Assembly: GCA_018381235.1 (NCBI GenBank)
Contig: JAGZSF010000002.1
Span: forward strand, 1-64,000
DNA length: 64,000 nucleotides
Reading direction: 5' to 3'
Source: Collinsella sp.
GTDB lineage: Bacteria > Actinomycetota > Coriobacteriia > Coriobacteriales > Coriobacteriaceae
Part shown: in pieces, positions 61,754 to 64,000 of the stretch
How the letters are laid out: every line of letters begins with the position of its first letter
Position numbering within the stretch: position 1 is the stretch's first letter
Translations under genes and position numbers: made by a program
The notes under the pieces: model-generated
What the model saw: the letters and a program-made list of their open reading frames with translations, nothing else
Database searches by the model: none
What the model was told of the DNA's origin: nothing

Positions 61754-62272
61754 TTACGCCTCGTTTTCGATGGTGGCGCGGGCACGCTCGGCAGTCAGCT
61801 CCGCCAAACGTTCCTCGTCTACCAGGGTGAGGCCCTTGGTCGGGCACGCCTCGGCACACGCCGGACCGCCGGGACGGTCCACGCACAGGTCGCACTTGAG
61901 CACGAAGCTCTTAGTCTGCGAACCCACGCGCACGTCACCCATCAAGACGGGGACCTGCGTGGTCGCCACGCTCACGGCACCAAAGGGGCATGCCATGACG
62001 CAGCTCTTGCAGCCGATGCAGTTGTCCTCGTTGACGCCGATGCGATGGTTCTTTGGATCAAAGAACAAGGCGCCCGTAGGACAGGCCTTCGCGCACGGGG
62101 CATCCTCGCAGTGATGGCAAGCCACCGGTGCGGAGATCTCGTACGTACGCGTCACGCGCAGGCGCGGCGCGGCGATGTTACCGGGGATGTCGTGCGCCTC
62201 GATACACGCCGCCATGCAGGTTTGACACCCGATGCAGCGCGAAGAATCGGCTACGACTCGCTTATTACCCAT
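61754..62272 (-). CDS. HydN/HycB-like electron-transfer ferredoxin
   Basis: This 172-residue protein has four 4Fe-4S motifs: CIGCQTCMAACIEAHD, CHHCEDAPCAKACP, CIGCKSCVMACPFGAV and CDLCVDRPGGPACAEACP. It resembles HydN, which is encoded next to fdhF-related genes and helps formate dehydrogenase activity. It is the first gene of the island, 74 bases before fdhF. AGGAGGGAGTG precedes ATG 62272; the frame opens far upstream at 62446 without family similarity. A second ferredoxin of similar layout follows fdhF. Confidence 0.88.
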   Translation of the reverse strand: MGNKRVVADSSRCIGCQTCMAACIEAHDIPGNIAAPRLRVTRTYEISAPVACHHCEDAPCAKACPTGALFFDPKNHRIGVNEDNCIGCKSCVMACPFGAVSVATTQVPVLMGDVRVGSQTKSFVLKCDLCVDRPGGPACAEACPTKGLTLVDEERLAELTAERARATIENEA

Positions 62273-62423
62273 GTTGTTCACTCCCTCCTGAATCCCTTGC
62301 CGGAGAGACCCTGTCGACATTGACCCAAGCCGCCCGTGGCCTGGCATCGACGAATCGAATGCATGCGGCGAAACATGCACTCGGTAGAGTTTCTCCAACG
62401 ATATACAGGTTAAATATACGCAG

Positions 62424-62476
62424 TTGCAGGGGGCAAACTTGAGCATAGGCCCTGCAATACGGGTGTATTGCAGGGG
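62424..62476. promoter_or_regulatory. Palindrome and triple TTGCAGGG motif upstream of the formate hydrogenlyase operon
   Basis: CCCTGCAATAC (62450-62460) and GTATTGCAGGG (62465-62475) are perfect inverted repeats around GGGT. TTGCAGGG occurs at 62424-62431 and 62468-62475 on the plus strand and at 62450-62457 on the minus strand. The spacing, about 150-200 bases before the first gene, suits an operator or activator site. The 426-base gap 62,273-62,698 shows no convincing gene and no clear sigma-54 box. Confidence 0.5.
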
Positions 62477-62604
62477 TTTTGGCAGGTTGGAATTATTCTC
62501 TAGAAGCTATAAAGGTGAGTGTATTACATGCGTACACCTCAGAGATTTTTATGCGCTCTCATTTTGGATGTACTACGCTTGTATTCGTGTTTATGGTTAT
62601 CTAC

Positions 62605-62632
62605 TTGAGTGAAATAAAGTAATCGTTATAAG
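62605..62632 (+). promoter_or_regulatory. Promoter of the toxin-antitoxin pair
   Basis: TTGAGT (62605-62610), 16 bases and TATAAG (62627-62632) form a plausible sigma-70-type promoter, about 67 bases before the antitoxin start. Confidence 0.6.
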
Positions 62633-62698
62633 ATGCTGATGTATCGGCACATGCCGCATTTGACCGACTATATTGCACGCTCATTAAGGGGGCCAGTG

Positions 62699-63022
62699 AT
62701 GTCATCGACTCAAAAAAGAGCCATCCTGCAGGTGCGCATTCGCGAGGAAGACAAGCAGCATGCCGAGCATCTCTACGATGCCATGGGCACATCGCTCGCC
62801 GAGGCTGTCCGCTTATTTGTCGCGCAAAGCATTTTGATGCGCAAGCTCCCCTTTCAGCCGGTCGCCGTGCGCTCAAAGGACGGCACCGCCGCCTATGGAT
62901 CGCTCAAAGCATATGGTGACCCCAATCGCCGCGCCGAGGAGCGCAATGCCTGGATTGAATACCTAGCCACAGAAAGCGATGAGTCGGTTTTGGGTCCCGA
63001 GGAAGTAGATATCCATGAGTAG
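62699..63022 (+). CDS. RelB/DinJ-like ribbon-helix-helix antitoxin
   Basis: This 107-residue protein has a short beta strand and two helices, ILQVRIREEDKQHAEHLYDA and MGTSLAEAVRLFVAQSIL, the pattern of the RelB/DinJ family, which binds its own promoter as a dimer. LPFQP after it is also typical. The acidic C-terminal third would wrap the toxin. AAGGGGG stands six bases before ATG 62699; the open frame begins at 62633 but lacks similarity there. It overlaps the next gene by eight bases. Confidence 0.78.
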   Translation: MSSTQKRAILQVRIREEDKQHAEHLYDAMGTSLAEAVRLFVAQSILMRKLPFQPVAVRSKDGTAAYGSLKAYGDPNRRAEERNAWIEYLATESDESVLGPEEVDIHE

Positions 63023-63491
63023 CACCATCATCGACGAGACCGTCATCCTGCGCTACCTGCTTAACGACGACGAGGTCCCGTCACCGCGCGCCGCCAAGGT
63101 CATCGCCACGCGCGCCGCTCGCGTCTACCCCGAGATCATCACACGCGTCGCCGTTACGCTGCGCGACGTCTACAAGGTCCCGCGCGTGGAGATTGCGACG
63201 GCCATGACCAAGCTGCTCGATGACGTCATGGTCGACGAGCCCACCGTTATCGCCCTTGCCATCAAACTCTTTGGCAAGACCCATATGGACTTTACCGACT
63301 GCCTCCTCGCAGCCCGAACCGCCATCTACAACGATGATGTCGTGAGCTTTGGCAAGCCCATCATCCAAGGCATGATCGATTACCGCCGTAAACGCCAAAC
63401 CGTGGCCGACGTTCGCGACCGCGCCGCCGAAGCACGCAGCCGAAGCACCGACTCCACCATCGACAAGCTCCGCCACCAATCCCGCCACTAA
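63015..63491 (+). CDS. PIN-domain toxin
   Basis: This 158-residue protein begins STIIDETVILRYLLNDDE, the first strand of a PIN ribonuclease with its acidic residue. Near residue 95 it has MDFTDCLLAARTAIYNDDVV and SFGKPI, which hold the later acidic residues. PIN toxins cut RNA, often tRNA or mRNA. The last 40 residues are basic and may be disordered. It overlaps the antitoxin gene by eight bases, as is usual for toxin-antitoxin pairs. The fold is clear from the motif set; the target is unknown. Confidence 0.72.
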   Translation: MSSTIIDETVILRYLLNDDEVPSPRAAKVIATRAARVYPEIITRVAVTLRDVYKVPRVEIATAMTKLLDDVMVDEPTVIALAIKLFGKTHMDFTDCLLAARTAIYNDDVVSFGKPIIQGMIDYRRKRQTVADVRDRAAEARSRSTDSTIDKLRHQSRH

Positions 63492-63536
63492 CCGACAGGC
63501 AACGGCATCGCCCGCCACTCAGCCCCATCCCTTCTT

Positions 63537-63605
63537 AAGTTGCGGTGAAATAGTTCCTGGATTTAGGCTTATTCGAGCCTTTCAGGAACTATTCCACCGC
63601 AACTT
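63537..63605. repeat. Family C palindrome, copy 3
   Basis: A 23-base arm, AAGTTGCGGTGAAATAGTTC and CTG, pairs with 63583-63605 with one mismatch. The stem is the same as copy 1 but the loop (including GGCTTATTCGAGCC, itself palindromic) is different. It lies after the PIN toxin gene. Confidence 0.85.
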
Positions 63606-63789
63606 TCTGTAAGGGTGGTTTTTAGTGCCGCCGAGGGGCACTAATCAACCGTTTGCCGATATGTTTGGCTACGACTCATGACTCTGACCTGCCCCGTCAA
63701 GCTTTTGGTCAGTTCATGGCAAGGTCAGGCGGGCCAAATATGGGATAGCGTAGTGTCATTCACTCCCCCTCGAGACCATGGGGTCGAAA

Positions 63790-64000
63790 ATGAGTCATGA
63801 TAAACGCTGTACCAAACCGCAATTAGAGCTGTTCTTCCGGTTATTCGAGGCCCATCATGGCGGGCACCTGTTTGTAGCTACCAAAAAATGGGATGAACGC
63901 TGTGCCTACGCGCTCATGCAAAAAGAGATGATTATTCGACTCTACAACCATGTCTACGCTGATCCCGCGTATTGGAATGACCTCGGCGTCGAAGATCGCA
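63790..64000 (+). CDS. Unrecognised gene, 5' part only
   Basis: The frame is open from ATG 63790 (or ATG 63778 in the same frame) to the window edge, giving at least 70 residues, starting MSHDKRCTKPQLELFFRLFE and containing HHGGHLFVATKKWDERCAY. I do not recognise a family. No clear Shine-Dalgarno site is present, and codon use is less GC-rich at third positions than in neighbouring genes, hinting at a transferred gene. The left flank 63,606-63,777 holds no other clear feature. Confidence 0.4.
   Translation, partial: MSHDKRCTKPQLELFFRLFEAHHGGHLFVATKKWDERCAYALMQKEMIIRLYNHVYADPAYWNDLGVEDR

Noticed and set aside
62273..62698. Sigma-54 promoter with an FhlA site upstream of the formate hydrogenlyase operon
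   Set aside because: I found no GG-N10-GC promoter core at a convincing place and no match to the E. coli FhlA site.

Overview
The window looks like a chromosomal segment of an anaerobic, high-GC, Gram-positive gut actinobacterium of the class Coriobacteriia, most likely Collinsella. This is inferred from GC-rich coding with strong Shine-Dalgarno sites, a wall-anchored protein with an LAETG sorting signal, a NusG-paralogue-led capsule operon, a formate hydrogenlyase operon and a complete selenocysteine decoding set. No species marker such as an rRNA gene is present.

Region 1 (1-11,050) is a surface-polysaccharide operon on the minus strand. It is led by a LoaP/RfaH-type NusG paralogue, then an initiating sugar-phosphate transferase, four family 2 glycosyltransferases, an EpsG-type polymerase, a pyruvyl transferase, a flippase and an iron-sulfur oxidoreductase. 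It is visibly more AT-rich than the rest. The far left edge holds the end of a plus-strand lectin-domain protein. Region 2 (11,140-19,100) holds thrS (without its usual N-terminal TGS domain), a zinc-ribbon membrane protein, a three-gene GlpA/GlpB/DUF1667 glycerol-3-phosphate oxidation operon and an M24 peptidase. Region 3 (19,160-25,613) is one giant wall-anchored protein of about 22 Ig-like repeats. Region 4 (25,860-34,180) is housekeeping: folC, valS, clpX, clpP, tig and tRNA-Leu(UAG). Region 5 (34,319-39,540) has a two-gene xanthine-dehydrogenase-type molybdenum hydroxylase and gdhA.

Region 6 (39,797-62,272) is a selenium/molybdenum/formate island, all on the minus strand. In transcription order it encodes a HydN/HycB-like ferredoxin, selenocysteine formate dehydrogenase FdhF, HyfA-B-C-D-E-F-G-H-I of a type-2 formate hydrogenlyase, HycH- and HycI-like maturation factors, a FocA-type formate channel, a second molybdopterin oxidoreductase, SelA, SelB, tRNA-Sec, MobA, and a DUF3343 Se/S-carrier-like protein with a cysteine-rich head. 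Together they take up formate, split it to CO2 and H2 through a membrane complex, make part of the molybdenum cofactor, and decode the in-frame UGA of FdhF. selD is not in the window. Region 7 (62,605-64,000) has a RelB/DinJ-like antitoxin with a PIN-domain toxin and the start of an unknown gene.

The least-explained material lies between genes. Several families of large palindromic elements (called A to F here) keep a constant core or ends while the stem sequence changes on both sides, so pairing is preserved. Family B flanks valS, family A lies around the M24 peptidase gene, and family C occurs three times. These are the best candidates for something undescribed.
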